Origin: Gammaproteobacteria bacterium
GTDB lineage: Bacteria; Pseudomonadota; Gammaproteobacteria; Chromatiales; Chromatiaceae
NCBI GenBank assembly: GCA_020445405.1
Contig: JAGRGQ010000022.1
Coordinates: 1-54,603 of the forward strand
Length of the DNA: 54,603 bases
Direction: 5' to 3'
In this document: positions 54,455-54,603 of the stretch, piece after piece
How positions within the stretch are numbered: position 1 is the stretch's first letter
Layout of the letters: every line of letters begins with the position of its first letter
The notes under the pieces: generated by a model
Told to the model about the DNA's origin: nothing
Database searches by the model: none
Seen by the model: only the letters and a program-made list of their open reading frames with translations
Position numbers and translations under genes: made by a program

Positions 54455-54603
54455 GAGCATCGGCATAGGGGCGACCAGTTTATCTGATCGGTCCCCTGCC
54501 ACACCACCCGGCATGCGGGTCCGCACCGGGCGGTTCGGGAAGTTGAGGTCCTGATAGTTCTGGCAGACCCAGTTGATCAAAGTAGCCAATAGTCAATACG
54601 CTG
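54455..54603. mobile_element. Possible group II intron-type or other mobile-element flank (cut by window)
   Basis: Two nested hairpins are seen: GGGGCGACC...GGTCCCC (54469-54496) and a branched one with arms ACC-CCCGG / CCGGG-GGT around GCGG-GT-CCGC (about 54503-54537). The second resembles the CCGGATGCGG-CCGCACGTCCGG-type element that precedes group II intron reverse transcriptase genes. The following 65 bases contain no open reading frame. Identity is tentative because the element continues beyond the window. Confidence 0.35.

Larger units (their letters stand above)
54273..54603. other. Region upstream of amtB to window edge
   Basis: 331 bases without a recognisable gene. It holds the amtB regulatory sites (54335-54350 and 54412-54428) and then, from about 54455, hairpin-rich sequence resembling a mobile-element flank. 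Short frames here are interrupted by stops. Confidence 0.6.

Overview
The window reads as part of the chromosome of a free-living or symbiotic gammaproteobacterium. The evidence is the fimU-pilV-pilW-pilX-pilY1-pilY2-pilE minor pilin order, the rpsT/murJ-ribF-ileS-lspA and rplU-rpmA-obgE-proB clusters, a TTG-started rpsT, a TatT-type TRAP operon and NtrC/sigma54-like control of an ammonium transporter. A TusE/DsrC-family protein and several accessory redox genes would fit a Chromatiales-like sulfur-metabolising lineage, but that placement is inference. No rRNA, CRISPR array, prophage or complete insertion sequence was seen.

Layout. 1-2660: a truncated znuA behind a Zur-like box, divergent dusA, then two 34-residue paralogous single-helix membrane proteins behind a near-perfect CRP-type palindrome. 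2661-8834: an aminoglycoside-phosphotransferase/P-loop kinase fusion, a DUF2892 protein, rimO with a coupled unknown gene, a small Cys-rich membrane protein, a PduO-type adenosyltransferase, fkpB and ispH. 8842-15876: type IV pilus minor pilin operon with pilY1 (minus strand). 16109-20566: tRNA-Thr(CGT), a two-domain QueD-like protein with its active-site elements split between halves, hisI-gloB-pyrC, then DUF1820 and a DksA-like protein. 20796-25549: two uncharacterised genes and a tatT-dctP-dctQ-dctM TRAP operon.

25555-33410 is the most accessory-looking part. It holds a histone-deacetylase-like hydrolase, a TauE/SafE-like membrane protein coupled to a bacterial enhancer-binding protein that lacks GAFTGA, a HugZ-like protein, a single-Cys TusE/DsrC protein, a Ycf46-like AAA ATPase, an EgtB-like protein that has lost its iron ligands, and a radical SAM protein. 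33607-38297: two FKBP isomerases, a small flagellar-rod-like protein, nadC and a DUF1631 protein. 38467-41285: a tightly overlapping operon of two DUF1538 membrane proteins, a PII-like protein, a CBS protein and ampD. This is the best candidate here for an undescribed regulated transport system.

41403-52791 is mostly housekeeping: a CMD-Rieske fusion, lspA, ileS, ribF, murJ, rpsT, proB, obgE, rpmA, rplU and ispB. 52801-54603: tRNA-Pro(CGG), a shared terminator, an ammonium transporter with sigma54- and NtrC-like sites, and at the very edge a hairpin-rich sequence resembling a group II intron or similar mobile-element flank.
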